Positions 22,265 through 34,360 of a stretch of DNA of 64,000 nt are shown piece after piece (position 1 is the stretch's first letter; every line of letters begins with the position of its first letter). The position numbers were made by a program, and so were the translations under genes. The notes beneath the pieces are model-generated. The model had not been told where the DNA came from and did no database searches. It saw only the letters and a program-made list of their open reading frames with translations. The stretch lies in assembly GCF_027887165.1 (NCBI RefSeq), contig NC_077231.1:124014194-124078193 (forward strand), given 5' to 3'. The stretch is from Monodelphis domestica. Taxonomy: Eukaryota; Chordata; Mammalia; Didelphimorphia; Didelphidae.

Positions 22265-23884
22265 CCCATCTAGAGGTTCATTGAACCTCTAGGAATCCAT
22301 TTGCTCCCCATAAGTAAGATTAAGATTTTTCCTTCTCACAGACTATTAGCAGACAAGAGGGAGTAAATTAAAGGTGGGGCTATTCTAACTGAAGGAAGGA
22401 ATCCAAGAATAACAGCTGCTTATTTTCAGTATTTATTTAGAAGAATCATTCATCTCATTAATGTGGATAACCCCTCCATAAATGCAGACTCCACTCTTTT
22501 TTCATCTTCTTGTACTATGCACTTCTTACCCCAGTCTTTTGCTCAATTCTCCATCAAGGAGAATCTACTCAATGTGCCTTCTCACTCACCTAAGAGATTT
22601 TTAAATTCTATGCTGACCTTCTTTTCTGGTAATAGGTGACTTTGATAATACTTTTTATGCCATTCTCAAGCACAAATCATCTTTGATAAATGCTACAGGC
22701 CAAATAAGTCCTCCACAAGCCAATTCATTGTCCATTCATGAAATGGAAAGAAAGGTGGATTTGGAATCTGAAGCCTTGAGTGTGAATCCTGAGTTTGTCA
22801 TTTATTACGTTTGTGAACTTGGGAAGAGTTATCTTTTCTTGTAAATTAGAAGGTTGAACTAGATGTTTTCTAAGGTTCTTTCTTTCTCTAAAACTTTATT
22901 TTCTGAATCTAAACTTTTCTGTCCCAATATGTAGACTGACTTAATGGACTGACTCTTCATGTGCCCTTGCATGCCATAATCTAAACACTAATGTTTAAAA
23001 TCTATTTAGCATACCTATTGTCAAAGTTTATATAATGGATGATCTCTTTCTTCAATCCCAAGGATTAAAATGAGAAATAAGAAAAATTGGGCATGAACTG
23101 CCACTTAGAAGGACAAGAAAAAGAGTTAATAAGTCTAGCTTCTTTTCATCATAGTATTATTGTTATTCTTAATGAATGAGAAGAATAACTTAGCTTCTGA
23201 GACATTTCTCTCATAGTTGGGCCCAGAAAAGACTCAACTAATCTGTGGTTTGGCATTCACACAAAATCATGTCTCATTGGCCCCCCACCAATATGCTTAC
23301 TTATCTCAGTCAACCATAGGATGCAAAAGCAACAGACTATTTCCCTCATAAAACCAGGACATTTACTGCTATGAACTACAGCTACAATCAGGGTGTGAAG
23401 TGTGCATATCATGAAGGCATATGTGTGACAGGACATGTAATCAAGTGTACAATTATGGAACTTTCAGTGCTTCAGAGTCATCACTAAGTTCTTATGATTT
23501 CAACAAAAGGTCTTCATCAGGAGTCTTCCTAGTTTTGCCTTCTGTCTATGTTTTGGGATTTTCATATGATTAGAGTCCTCAGTAGAAATAGTCTTTCCTT
23601 TTATGGAGAGAAAGTAGATTCTGAGATCTTCCTTTTAGCTTAGAACCTATAAACTAAATTTCAGCTCTTTTGGAAAGTCAAGGGCTTCATGCTCCTAACC
23701 AGACTAGGATAAAGTGAAATTCTCTCTATAAGGAGAAAATCTGTCAGGTTGCAGTCTTAACCTCCAGGGAATAGGTTTTTTTGGAACACAGAGCCAGCCA
23801 GCTAAATGCTCAAAGGAATTTCATCTCTTTAAGCTCACTTTTCCTACTCAAAAGATTAATTTATATGTCTCAAGACTTTATAAT
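22265..23884 (+). other. Non-coding; one MIR-like fragment
   Basis: About 22740-22930 is a MIR fragment ('gtgaacttgggaagagttat', then 'ctaaggttctttctttctct'). The remainder, including 22940-23880, shows no gene or element that I recognise. Confidence 0.5.
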
Positions 23885-24120
23885 AAATCAATCAGTCAGT
23901 AACCGATTAAGAACCTACTATGTGCCAGGAATTGTGCTAAACACTGAGGATACAAAGAGAAACAAAAGGTAGTCCCTGCCCTCAAAGAGATCACAGTCAA
24001 ATGAGAGAAACCACAGAGACAACAAATCAATGGATATACACAACTAAGCTATATACAGGATGAATAGAAAATAATCAATAGAGGAACGACACTTGAATTA
24101 AGAAGAACTGGGGAGAGCTT
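23885..24120 (-). mobile_element. L2-type LINE 3' end
   Basis: On the plus strand it reads 'aacctactatgtgccaggaa', 'tgtgctaaacactgaggata' and 'ccctgccctcaaagagatca', the reverse complement of the L2 3' end (agggcaggga...tagcacagtgcctggcacatag). The orientation is therefore minus. Confidence 0.75.
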
Positions 24121-24228
24121 GAGGTTAGAAAATTCTTATAAAGTAGATTTACTTCATTGAGAAGATCGTGTGTCCTAATACTTGAGGAAGGTTTTTCTAA
24201 AAATACTCTCAGAAATTAAGTGGGTCTG

Positions 24229-24431
24229 GGGGCAGCTGGATGGCTTGGTGGATTTAGATCCAGGCCTGGAGGCGGGAAGTCCTATGTCCAAATCTGGCCT
24301 CAGACACTTTCTAGCTGTGTGATCCTTAGCAAGTCACTCAACCCCCATTGCCGAGTCCTTACCACTCATCTGCCTTGGAACCAATACATAGTATTAATTC
24401 TAAGATGGAAGATAAGGATTTTTTTTTAAAT
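24229..24431 (+). mobile_element. Tailed marsupial SINE (SINE1-type) with 9-bp duplication
   Basis: Begins 'ggggcagctggatggcttgg' and ends 'ttggaaccaatac...aagatggaagataagg' plus T/A-rich tail. It is flanked by 'gtgggtctg' at 24220-24228 and 24432-24440, an exact target-site duplication, so the limits are firm. tRNA-derived head with a B box ('tccaaatctgg'). Confidence 0.9.
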
Positions 24432-24440
24432 GTGGGTCTG

Positions 24441-25010
24441 AGAGACTAGAGGTTTCCTCTTCCTACAAAGATCTTATATGCAAATGAATAGACAGAGAAG
24501 GAGGTCAGTTTTAGGGGAAGGCTATCCCCCAATGTTTTGGAAACTCAACATTACCTACTTTGTGGCGATACAAACATACACCCACACCCACAATCCCTAA
24601 TCCCGAGGAGCAAGCTCCTTTTTTGACATTTTATTACAAGATAACATATAGGTATATGACCACAATGGGGAACAACACCCTGGCACCTACTGCCTGAGAA
24701 CCAGATATGTTACATTTCAGACTTCCCCCAGGGTTCTCTGATATCCTCAAGGGGGCATTGAGTATCTGCTTGCTCTGCCATTGACTCAAGACCCCAACAG
24801 TGAATTTCCTTCAATTCAAGGGTGCCCTGCAACCAGTTCTATTTAATTATTTAAACAATCAGATTGGCTTTTATAAAAACATATTCACTTCAAGAACTGC
24901 AAGAGCAGACATACCAACATCATCCTCCAACACATAGGGGCATATTTCCACACATACATACAAACACACACATACATATACATATAAAACCTTAGTCTCT
25001 AGAGAGAGGG
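24441..25010. other. Non-coding; possibly part of an LTR-type fossil
   Basis: No ORF of interest. A CA/TA-rich stretch lies at about 24953-24986. It lies next to the reverse-oriented LTR-like sequence at 25089 and might belong to the same element; I cannot show this. Confidence 0.35.
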
Positions 25011-25083
25011 GAAGGATCTTGATTATGGTTTAGCTCAGTTCTGTAATAAGGGATTATTTGAATGATAAATGATAACTAAAAAT
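25011..25083 (+). repeat. 73-bp direct repeat, copy 2
   Basis: Same-orientation copy of 22192-22264, identical over the first 45 bases. It abuts the LTR-like segment that begins near 25089. Confidence 0.8.
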
Positions 25084-25088
25084 CAGGA

Positions 25089-25759
25089 CTGTTAATCTTC
25101 TTCCTTCCTCCCTTCTTGCTTTCCCCTTCCTGTTCTATTGGTCTCTCTAAATCAACTAAGGGTGACTTTTATGATGTCTCAAATAAAATACTCTTTCTCT
25201 TCTCTAAATTAAATAAGGGGTTTATTGGGGAAGAAAGGAAAGATAAGAAATGGAGGGAAAGAGGGTTTGGGGGTTCCCCTAATACTAGAATAAGTCTTGG
25301 GTTGAAAGATGGTAGAATATAGTTCAATTTGGGAAAATGGGCTGACAAGTCTGGAAATTCAGTCAATGTATCATAACAGAGCAAATCAGAGAGCTGGACT
25401 TTGTCCTTCTTTCTCCTGTACCCAAGCCAAGAGACTTCTCTCCTTTCTGTCTCCAAAAGCCAAAGAGAGTCCTGACTTTTCTGTCTTCAAAGCCAAAGGC
25501 TTCAGGCTTCAGTTGGTCTGATCTCCTTCTTCCAACAGTTTCTCCTGGTCAGATTCCAAACAGAATGTCCTCATTTGAATGACAGGTCATCAGTCCCAGC
25601 TACTCCAGGTCCTGCTGCAAACCATTCCCAATTTTTCACTTCCATAGTTCCTATATAGCAGAATCCTAGCAAGTCCTAAGTCCAAAGCTATCCTTGGCTT
25701 AAGTCAGAGGTAGCCTGACTTCTTAGCATTTCCCTGCTGGATTGGCCACAACAACCAGC
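25089..25759 (-). mobile_element. Probable LTR fossil, minus strand
   Basis: Read on the minus strand it has 'ctgctatataggaact' (TATA-like) near 25650, and 'ccccaataaaccccttattt' near 25220 followed by an R/U5-like stretch. The latter is similar to the poly(A) region at 16310. Non-coding throughout. A 114-bp piece of it recurs inverted at 26825-26938. Old and incomplete; class not determined. Confidence 0.45.
25646..25759 (+). repeat. 114-bp inverted repeat, left arm
   Basis: Pairs without gaps with 26825-26938 in inverted orientation, with 9 mismatches by my count (about 92% identity). Similarity stops sharply at both ends. Confidence 0.9.
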
Positions 25760-26824
25760 CTGGAATCTTGTCTCCCAGATTACTGCTGCTCATGTCTGGG
25801 TCCAATGTGGATTCCGCCACCTGTACCAAGAACAGAAAAGAACAAACAAAACAGAACAAAATCCCAAGTCGATTCTCAGAGACTGAGTAGGAGGGGAAAA
25901 ACCATCTTCATGTGTCTCAGCTCATGGTAATTCTAATGTAGGTGAATAAGACTTCTGCACCTTCTGGACAAAACAAAAAAAAAAGAGAGAGAAAGAGAGA
26001 GTGTGCGTTCAGGCTGGTATTTAAAAAATATAACCTATTATGTCTTTGTACCCAATGGAAAATTTCTACTCCTACCTACCTGGAAGGGAATATATTTTCC
26101 CAGAGGAAGGTCTTTCCATTATAGGCAATCTGGCCCTAATTCACAAAGCCCTATTATATAAGTTTATATAAAGTAAATATATAAACAGTACATCTGTAGA
26201 TCCCCACTCTTTGGAATCATTTTCACCAACTCTTCTTTGCACTCACAGGTTAAAGTCCTACAAGGAGGAGTTATTACCTTGTTTTCTAGGGATGGCTGTA
26301 CCACTTACACTGTAGCTATTGAGCCTGCACTAGAGACCTTTTCCAGTGGGCTCAATTAACTCTTAACAAAAAGATTTTACTAAAATGGTATGACAGAAAC
26401 AATAAGTAAAAAACAAAAATCCCTCCTCACCAATACATACACATAGCATCTATGAGAAAAGCTGAACACAACTTTAAAGCTGTAGAAAACATATGTAGTC
26501 AAGGCAATTCATAATACCAGAACCATTGGAACTGTAAGGTCTCTATGGCTTCTCTCTCTTGGAATGCCATCACAATGTTCATGATTGGGTGTAGTCACTG
26601 GGCCAGAAGTGTGGCTTGGTCACTAAGTCAGGCTGCTACCTTCATAGGCCATGGCATCTCAACTGGGTAGGTCAAACTGCGGGTATTTCTTTTCTCAGAT
26701 AGGTTTGTTCTTCTATGGCAATTTAGCTCTGACTCATCCTACTTCATTCTCAGCTGGTCTCCAGTTAAGGTAGTATTGTGTTCTTTCAGAAGGGCTACAG
26801 AATCCCCTTATATATATATTTCAA
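25760..26824. other. Loop between inverted repeats; non-coding
   Basis: Contains an A/GA-rich stretch at 25972-26000 and no convincing ORF, tRNA-like or SINE sequence. It is the 1065-bp spacer between the 114-bp arms. Confidence 0.5.
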
Positions 26825-26938
26825 GCTGGTTGTTGCTGCCAGTCCAGCAGAGAAATGCCAAGAAGCCACGCTACCTATGACTTAAGCCAAGGATAGCTTT
26901 GGACTTAGGACTTGCTAGGATTATGCTATATAGGAACT
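26825..26938 (-). repeat. 114-bp inverted repeat, right arm
   Basis: Inverted partner of 25646-25759. It starts 'gctggttgttgctgccagtc' and ends 'tgctatataggaact'. A MAR1 SINE follows at once. Confidence 0.9.
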
Positions 26939-26949
26939 GAGCTAAACAA

Positions 26950-27189
26950 TAACATATCTCAGTGGATAGAGCACTGGACCTAGAGTCAGCAATATCTGAA
27001 TTCAAATCTGGCCTTGGACACTTACTAGTTATCTGATCATGGGTAAGTCACTTAATTTCTATTTGCCTTAATCCACTAGAAAAGAAAATGGCAAACAACT
27101 CCAGTATTTTTACCAAGAAAACTCCATGGCCAATATGGTTCCTGGGGTCAAGAAGAGTTAGACACAACTTATTGACTGAACAACAGCAA
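26950..27189 (+). mobile_element. MAR1 SINE
   Basis: Contains 'agtggatagagcactggacc', 'aattcaaatctggcc', 'gggtaagtcacttaa', 'aagaaaactcc' and the terminal 'agacacaacttattgactga' plus '(aac)n'. Near full length. Confidence 0.9.
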
Positions 27190-27789
27190 CAAATAGTCCC
27201 TTAGTTTAAGATTAGTAGAAGCCTCTCAAATTCTGCTTCTTGACTGAATTCTAAAGTCCTTCTGCACTTCCCAAGCAACTGGTATCAATTCAGAGAGGAA
27301 TGACGGCTTCTGCTTCTTCTCCTCCTCCTCCTTCCTCCCTCCCTCCCTCGCAGCAGGTAGTAAAAAGTATAGCTTCTCTTCTTTAATAACCCCTTCCTGG
27401 TTCAAGCCTGGATCAATAAGATCAATAATCTCATATCAATAATCAATAATCTCAATAAGAGATCTCATTCTAACTGAAGGCAACTGTCCAGGACATTTTT
27501 CAGTTCTTCTACCCAATTATTATCAAACATTTCTAATGTTCAGTCTTCCCAAAATTTTTAACTCTTACTTTCTTCTGTTGGTCTTATGCAAATGAATGAC
27601 TAGAAAATGGAGGGAATCTTTGTCTAATCAAATCAAGTTCTCATGTTTTCTCTATCCTACTTTACACACTTATACTCTATGAAATGTTTGTGTTTATGAT
27701 TGTCCAACTTATTTTTACATGACTTTAAGTATATAAAGAATAAATAAACAAAAAAAGGTAGTCAGATATAAGATTGCTATGGAGGGAGA
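27190..27789. other. Non-coding; pyrimidine tract
   Basis: A CTCC/CCTC tract at about 27318-27350 and a repeated 'aatcaataatctcaat' stretch near 27420-27455. No gene seen. Confidence 0.5.
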
Positions 27790-29510
27790 GCACTGGTATT
27801 TAGGAAGATCTAGAAATCTTCAAGGGGCTTGAATACTTGAACTTACTCTTGAAGGGAAAGAAGGATTTTGTGAGCTATAAGTAAAAAGATAGTGCACTCT
27901 ATGTATTGGGAATAGCCAGCAAAAAGACATAGAGAAGTGAGATGGAGTGTTGTATGTGAGGAACAGAGAGAATGGCCATTTTGCTGGACTATAGAGTGAG
28001 GGAAAGAAGGGTTGGAAGATTAAGTTTAGGTGATGTTGTAAAGGACTTTCATGACTAAACAATGGGGTTTATATCTTATCCTAGAGCCAGTAGAGTTTAC
28101 TGAGTATGAGAATGACATGGTCATTTATATACTTAAGGAAAATAATTTTGGCACCTGTGTGAAGGATAGATTACAGTGGGAAGAGACTCAAACCAGAGAG
28201 GCAAATGAGGAGTCTATTGAAGTAGTCTAAGCAAGAGGTGTTAAGGTCCTGAACTAAAATAGTAGCTATGTGAAGTAGGCATTAGGGAGAAGACATAAAT
28301 GGTATTGGGAAGGTAATAATGGTAAAAGCTGGCATCTGACTGGATGTGTTGATAAGGGCAAGTTAGGAGGTGAGGAAACACCAGGATTAAAAAACTGAGA
28401 AATTGGAAGAATGGTGTTACCTTTGACAGAAATACAGGTGGATATGGGTGGAAAGATGACAAGTTTTCCCATAATAATGTTGAGTTTGAGATGCCTGTAG
28501 GACATCTAATTTGAAATGTTTAATTGTCATAGCACTGAAGTTCAGGGTAGATACTGAGTCTATGATATACATATGTTAGTTATCTGCATAACCATGATAA
28601 TTAAATATGTGAGAGCTGCTCAGGTCACCAAGAGGAGGAATCTAGAAAAAGATGTGAACCAGGCCTAAGGCAGAATCAGGGGGTGGAGTGGAGGGGGGAA
28701 TCCAAAGTTAGGAGACAGATATGGTTAACCCAGCAAAGGATACTGAGGTATCCCAACAGGAAGAAACAGGGTCACAAAAATCCAGAAATGCAAGACAACA
28801 CAGCAATAGAACGTAGTCAACAAAATCAAATGCAGCTAGGAGGTCAAGAATGATAAGGACTGAGGAAAGGCAAACATATTTGACAATTTAAAGTTCACCT
28901 GTAACTTTTAAAGAGAGTAGTTTCGGTTAAGTCATGAGGTCAGAAATCAAATTGTAAAGAGATAAAGAGTGAGTGAGAAGAGAGGAAGCAGAGACAATAA
29001 GTGAAGACAACTTCTACCTGTTAGCTGAGATGAGAAGTTGATAGGAGATATAGGATAACAATTGCATTTGGTAAAATCTAGTCAGGGTTTTTTTTAAGGG
29101 TGGAGAGACTTGGAAAGGTTTGAAGAGCACCAAAAAAATGAACTAGATGATATAGAGATATTAAAAATTATGGAAAAGGGATTATTAAGGGCATAATCTG
29201 CTGTTAAAGATGAGAAGGAATGGGATCAAGAACTTATGTATAAGAGTTGTCCTTAGCAAAGAGAGTCACATCATTTAAGAAACTAGAGAAAGGGAAAAGA
29301 GAAGTTTTTAGATGAGAAGGAAGGAAGGAAGGAAATGCTCATGATGAATGGTCTTGACTTTTTCCAAAAAGTAATAGGCAAGGTCTTCAAATGAGAGAAT
29401 GGGAGGAGGGAAATTTATAGATTTAAGGAGAAAAAATATTTGCAATAGCTTCTGTGAGGAATGAAATAAAGAAAAAAGAAGAGTGGAATGAAATGGATTG
29501 CCTTATTGTA
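27790..29510 (-). mobile_element. Long L2 LINE fossil
   Basis: 1.7 kb of degenerate L2 ORF2 on the minus strand. In translated order from right to left: the RT motif LDLSAAFDTVDH appears as 'ILDLLAAFDFVDY' near 28840; 'SYRHLKLNIIMGKL' near 28490 matches the L2 segment SHRHLKLNMSKTEL; and sequence near 28180-28230 corresponds to 'LDYCNSLL'. The stretch 29200-29510 continues L2 sequence upstream of the RT motif. No intact frame remains. Confidence 0.8.
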
Positions 29511-29514
29511 GCCA

Positions 29515-29690
29515 ACCCATTGGCTCGGGTAGAAGAAGCATTTATTAAGAATCCACTATATGGCAGACACTATATAAATACTGGGCATACAAAGAAAGAC
29601 AAAGACAAAAACAGTCTCTGATCTGAAAGAGCTCACAGTGTAATGGACAACAATGCATGATGGAAGGAACTTGGAGAGATTTGTAGCATG
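29515..29690 (-). mobile_element. L2-type LINE 3' end
   Basis: 'aagcatttattaagaatcca' and 'ctgatctgaaagagctcaca' are the reverse complement of an L2 3' end. It is out of order with the preceding L2 piece, so it is a separate copy. Confidence 0.65.
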
Positions 29691-30615
29691 CTCAAACATT
29701 CTATAACTGGTTCCTTCTTACTACTTGGAAAATAAGGACCTCAGATTGACTTTGATTAAATAGTGAGACTTGGAGTTCATTCAAAAGGCCTTGACCTTAT
29801 CCTTCTTCTCTTGGTTTCTTGTTTTATTTATTTTCTTCCTGATTGGTGACATTCATGTGAGAGAAGAAACTATACAATAAGGACAGAAGCCCTGAATATC
29901 CTTATCCATCCCCTAATCTGAAGCTGGCACAAATAAGGGACTCAGTTTTCACCTTAAACATTAGTTTGTTGTTCATTTTAATTAAGAGATAGGAAGTTAG
30001 TGGCAAGAGGGCAGGAACATGAGTCTCTTGGAGTCCTAGTAGGTCCTAGGTTTTGTATTGAGGTCTGAGGATCAAGAACCAGCTTTACAGAGATGCTGCA
30101 TTTGGAGGTCAGTTTGGTGGACCTGGTGCTATGTGAAATCTTTCATTCTGCATCCTTAGGGACTCTGTTCTTGCTATATCTCTGATGCATATATCCTTTT
30201 ATAAAAGCTAGATGATGTTAAATAATTCAGTGGAACTGGGGTACTAGCTGCCAATGGTAGCTTTGGGGGACCATACTGGAATGGAGACTCTATCATAAAA
30301 CATTAGACATGAAATGCCCCAACTCCTCAGGGCTACCCTAAAAATATTGTTAAAACCAAACACTTCCTGTCTAGTCTGTTTGTTATTCTTGGAGACTGAC
30401 ATAATTTCAGGTTAGAGAACACCTCTGGACACTAATACGAGCTGTAGCTTTGGGACTTTAGGTCATAAAGGATAAAGAATTGAGGAGAATGAGCATGGAG
30501 GGCACAGGGAGCATACAATCTTTGGCCATACTAATTCTCTTCTTTCTAGTCCCACACACAAAGCCAATTCGGGGAGATCTTTTGCAATGATGGTTTTTAC
30601 TAGTTGACACCAAGA
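29691..30615. other. Non-coding; no recognised element
   Basis: No gene, RNA gene or clear repeat. ORFs are short and without recognisable motifs. Confidence 0.5.
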
Positions 30616-30617
30616 AG

Positions 30618-30900
30618 GAGCAACTAGATGGCACAGTGGATAGAGCTCTGGTCCTAAAGTCAGGAAAATCAAAGGTCAAATCTGACCTAAAATAAGTACT
30701 AGCTGTGTGACCCTGGCACGTTACCTAATCTCTGTTTGTCTCAGTTTCTTTGCCTGTAAAATGAAGATAATAATAACACTTACCTCCCAGGGCTGTTGTG
30801 AAGATTAGATGTGATAATAATTATAAATTATAAATCTTTTAGCGCAGTGCCTGATGCATAATAAGTACTATTTAAATGTCAGCTATTACTTTTACTATAT
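30618..30900 (+). mobile_element. MIR-type SINE, long form
   Basis: tRNA-like head 'ctagatggcacagtggatag', then 'tgtgaccctggcacgttacc', 'cctcccagggctgttgtgaa' and 'gcgcagtgcctgatgcataa'. The last part is the MIR/therian 3' end rather than the MAR1 tail. Confidence 0.85.
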
Positions 30901-31136
30901 AAAAATACAGGGAGAGACCATCCCTCCATCTTTCTAGCCCATTACTGGATCAGGGACCTACCAGTGATATGATCAGACCAACAAGTGAAAGTTTGAGTTG
31001 CTAAATGGTTTCTTGCTGACTAGATACTTAGACAGCCTAGACAATGGCTAGGGAGATTCATGTTTAAGCAGGTTAAACTCCTTCGTCCTCTCCTCTTTGT
31101 TTATTTAGGTTGTACTCATAAGAAGCCCCCCTCTTC

Positions 31137-31337
31137 CTTCCACAGCTAGGTGGTTCAGTGATTAGAGCCTTAGGCTGGGAGATGGAGTCCTGGGTTCAAA
31201 TCAGACCTCAGACACTTCCTAGCTGTGTAATCCTGGGCAAATAACCCCCTTTGCCTAGCTCTTTCAGCTTTTCTGCCTTAGAACCAAAATGTCACATTAA
31301 TTCTAAGATGGAAGGTAAAGTTTTAAAAAGAAGGTCC
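31137..31337 (+). mobile_element. Tailed marsupial SINE (SINE1-type)
   Basis: 'agctaggtggttcagtgatt', 'gttcaaatcagacctcagac', and the tail 'ccttagaaccaaaatgtcac' then 'ctaagatggaaggtaaag'. Same family as the copies at 24229, 33645 and 52711. Confidence 0.85.
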
Positions 31338-32189
31338 TTGGTATGAACTTGAGGACACAAAATATTCCCTGCTCATCTGGAAAAAAAATATAGAAATAAC
31401 TGACTCCTTGGATTGATACTTAGCATATCTCTGGCGATCTTTTTAAAAAAATTGTAGAGTGAAGATCAAGTCAGTAAGGGGATAATGGATGATAGGACTT
31501 TGAAACTGATCCAGGACATAAGCCTGTAGTTTTGTGTCTGGTATGAGGAAATGCATCAGCATGATGGCCCCTGTGACCTTGATGCAGCAGGCCAAGCAAA
31601 GTTCCAAAGTGTTGGGTCACTCAACATGCAATCCATCACACTGGCCTCACTGGCCTTCCTTCTCTCACAGCCCCAATGATCTTCTGGGAAATGCTTAATT
31701 GCCTTTTTGAGGAGGCAGCTGAGCCAAGAGTTCAAGATCTTGCTTCACAAATCCTTTTGGGGTCAAAGAGATATACATGTCCACTTTTAGGATTTTACTC
31801 TAGGGACTCTTTGAGCTCCCCTCGGAAATGAGTTAAAGCATAAGCCTTCAGTTACAGTTCTCTTCCTACCTTAGACATATGGGGTAGAGTGTTGAAGATC
31901 TTAGCCATCTACATTGATCCCTACACTGCAGGCCATCCTGGGTTCCTGTGGCTCAGGTTTAAACTCTTACAAGATTGTAAAATTCTACAAATATCAATAG
32001 ATGTAGATTTAGCAAACTCTTTGCTTGAATTAAGCTGGTCTCTGAACTCTCCCATCATGGCCATATATTCATTCCCACTTCCATGACTTCTTTCACCCAT
32101 GTTTCCTAGTTTTCCCTCCCACTGGGCTTTTACCTAGACAATTCCCATCCATTTACCAAGTTAGTAGTAGTTACTATGCTCTTGGCCAT
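31338..32189. other. Non-coding; no recognised element
   Basis: No gene or clear repeat seen. Short ORFs only. Confidence 0.5.
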
Positions 32190-32375
32190 CAATGGTCTTC
32201 AGACACTTAGTACCTTTGTGACCTTAGACAAGTCACTTAATCATGGTCAGCCTCAGTTTCCTCAACTATAAAATAGAGACCCTACCTTTTAGGGTCATGA
32301 TGAGGAACAAATGAGATAATACTTCTAAAGCACTTGGCACAGTGTCTGGCATATAATTAGGCTCTATATAAATGT
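32190..32375 (+). mobile_element. MIR SINE fragment
   Basis: 'ttagacaagtcacttaatca', 'cctcagtttcctcaactata' and 'gcacttggcacagtgtctgg' are MIR core and 3' end. Confidence 0.8.
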
Positions 32376-32711
32376 GAATCCCCTCTCTTTCTTCCTCACC
32401 AAATATCATTTGTACTAACAACCATAAAAGAAATTTATACAACTGAATTTTCATTTTCTTTTTTCTTCAGATCTGTGACTTCAACAATATAGAGAACTCC
32501 AGTGAGGAATTGCTCTCTATCAACACACATGTTTTTAAATATATTCTCAGTGAGTTATCTGGGACACTGAGAAGTTTAGAGATTGGCTTAGGTCACACAG
32601 CTGGTCTTTTTTTTTTTTTTGTCAGAAGGTGAACTAGAACCATAACCTTCCTAAATCAGAGTCAACTTTCTATCCCCCAAACAGTTTTTCTCTAAAAGTT
32701 TTCTAGAAATC
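32376..32711. other. Non-coding; likely old MIR remnant
   Basis: Around 32545-32640, 'cttaggtcacacagctggtc' resembles a reverse-strand MIR core. Otherwise nothing recognised. Confidence 0.35.
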
Positions 32712-32990
32712 TTTAGTGGCAAAGTGGTTAACATGATTAACAAACCTGCAATTAGGAACACCTGAGTTCAAATCCAACTTCAAATACTTAGTAGCTAGGT
32801 GACCTTGGGCAAAAAGTCGCTGAACCTCTGTTTGTCTCAGGTTCCCCATCTCTAAAATGAAGAAAATAAGGCCCCCATTCCCCAAGTTTATTGTGAGAAT
32901 AAAATGAAATAATAACCATAAAAACTACTTAGCACAGTACCTAGCATGTAGTAAACCCTAGAGAAATGTTAGCTATTATTATTGTAGTCC
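32712..32990 (+). mobile_element. MIR-type SINE, near full length
   Basis: 'tagtggcaaagtggtta' head, 'gttcaaatccaacttcaaat', 'gaccttgggcaaaaagtcgc', and the 3' end 'gcacagtacctagcatgtag'. Confidence 0.8.
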
Positions 32991-33644
32991 TTACCGATTT
33001 CCCTTTCCTGGAAACACTCTTCCACTCTTACATACATCTCGACAATTCTAGAACGACTTGTTTGTTATCATTTAACCTATCTTCTTTTTCCTGGTGATTT
33101 CTGGAAGCTTGCCATTTTCTTTGCAGTCTTCAGGTATTTAACATAGGACTGGCCACAGTTCATGTTTAATAAATTTCTGTTGATAAACTGGTCAAGGAAG
33201 AGAGCATGGAAAACATACAAACACAATCTCTAGCCATTACCAGGTTCTCGATTGGCAGAGCCTAAATGCCTGGTCATTACTTTAGTCTTCTGAGCCTAAC
33301 CCCAAGGAATATGCCTTGCTACTCCCAGAACACTCCAAGTGGATAGATCTTTAGCACATATTAAATAGCAAGCTCTAAATCGTAATTTCCCAAAAGACAA
33401 TGATTGTGCTCCTCACCTACACACACACACATACACAATGAGCTCATCATAGGTTTGACAACATGTACTCAATGAATATTTATTAACTCCCAATGATACA
33501 GTGATTTGATCAGACAATAAAACTGATGACAGGCAGAACTGGTGGACCAATGAGGAATTTTCTTCTCTCTCTTTTCTCTTATTTTTCATCTTCTTTTTTT
33601 CCTTCTTTTTTTGCAGTGTGGAATTTTTAAAAATCAGTATAGTA

Positions 33645-33850
33645 GGGGGCAGCTGGGTGGCTCAGTGGATTGAGAGCCAGGTCTAGAGTTGAGGTCCGTC
33701 CTGGGTTCAAATATGACCTCATACATTTCCTAGCTGTGTGGCCCTGGGCAAGTCATTTAACCCCCATTGCCTAGCCTTTACTGCTCTTCTGCCTTGGAAC
33801 CAATACAGAGTATTTATCCTAAGGTAGAAGGTAAGAGTTTTTTTTTTTTT
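33645..33850 (+). mobile_element. Tailed marsupial SINE (SINE1-type)
   Basis: Full length: 'ggggcagctgggtggctcag' to a T-rich tail after 'aaggtagaaggtaagag'. It is flanked by imperfect 13-bp copies ('aatcagtatagta' at 33632-33644, 'aatccatatagta' at 33851-33863), consistent with an aged target-site duplication. Confidence 0.9.
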
Positions 33851-34029
33851 AATCCATATAGTACCTTTTAATTTTGCTTTCATGTAATATGAGAAATCTT
33901 AAGGAAAGCAGTTCTCAAACCCTTGTGCTCTGCAAAGCACCTGCTCCTGGCTTCCAAGGTAATCAGAGTTCATCTTAGCAAACTAAGAACCCTGTTATTC
34001 ACCCATCTATTTGACCAAAAGGAGACAGG

Positions 34030-34160
34030 ATCATATATCTAGCACTAAAAGAGACCTTGAAAGACATCCAGCCAAATCTCTTCATTTTACAGCTGAGGTG
34101 GCCCAGAACAGTGAAGCAGGTTCTCAAAGTCACACAGGTGGCTCATAGAATCCCAAGATT
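34030..34160 (-). mobile_element. MIR-like fragment
   Basis: 'cttcattttacagctgaggt' and 'caaagtcacacaggtggc' are the reverse complement of the MIR core. Confidence 0.6.
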
Positions 34161-34214
34161 GGATGGAAACCTCCATGTCACCTCATCTCTAATCACCACC
34201 CCCTCCCTCCCAGG

Positions 34215-34360
34215 GTCAGCACTTTTAGCACTCATGTTTTATTTTATTTCTATCTCTGCATAAGTATACTTCATATCCTCTTCCCTAGGCTGTAAGATCC
34301 TTGAAGGCAGGAGACATTATTGGACTTTTAAATTCCTCTCACCTAGCAAGCCCTCAGCCA
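34215..34360 (+). mobile_element. L2 3'-end fragment
   Basis: 'ctgtaagatccttgaaggca' followed by 'ggagacattattgg' and 'cacctagcaagcc' resembles the L2 3' end on the plus strand. Confidence 0.55.

Noticed and set aside
25646-26938. Classical DNA transposon with terminal inverted repeats
   Set aside because: No flanking target duplication or transposase remnant was found, and one arm appears to be an internal part of an LTR-like sequence.
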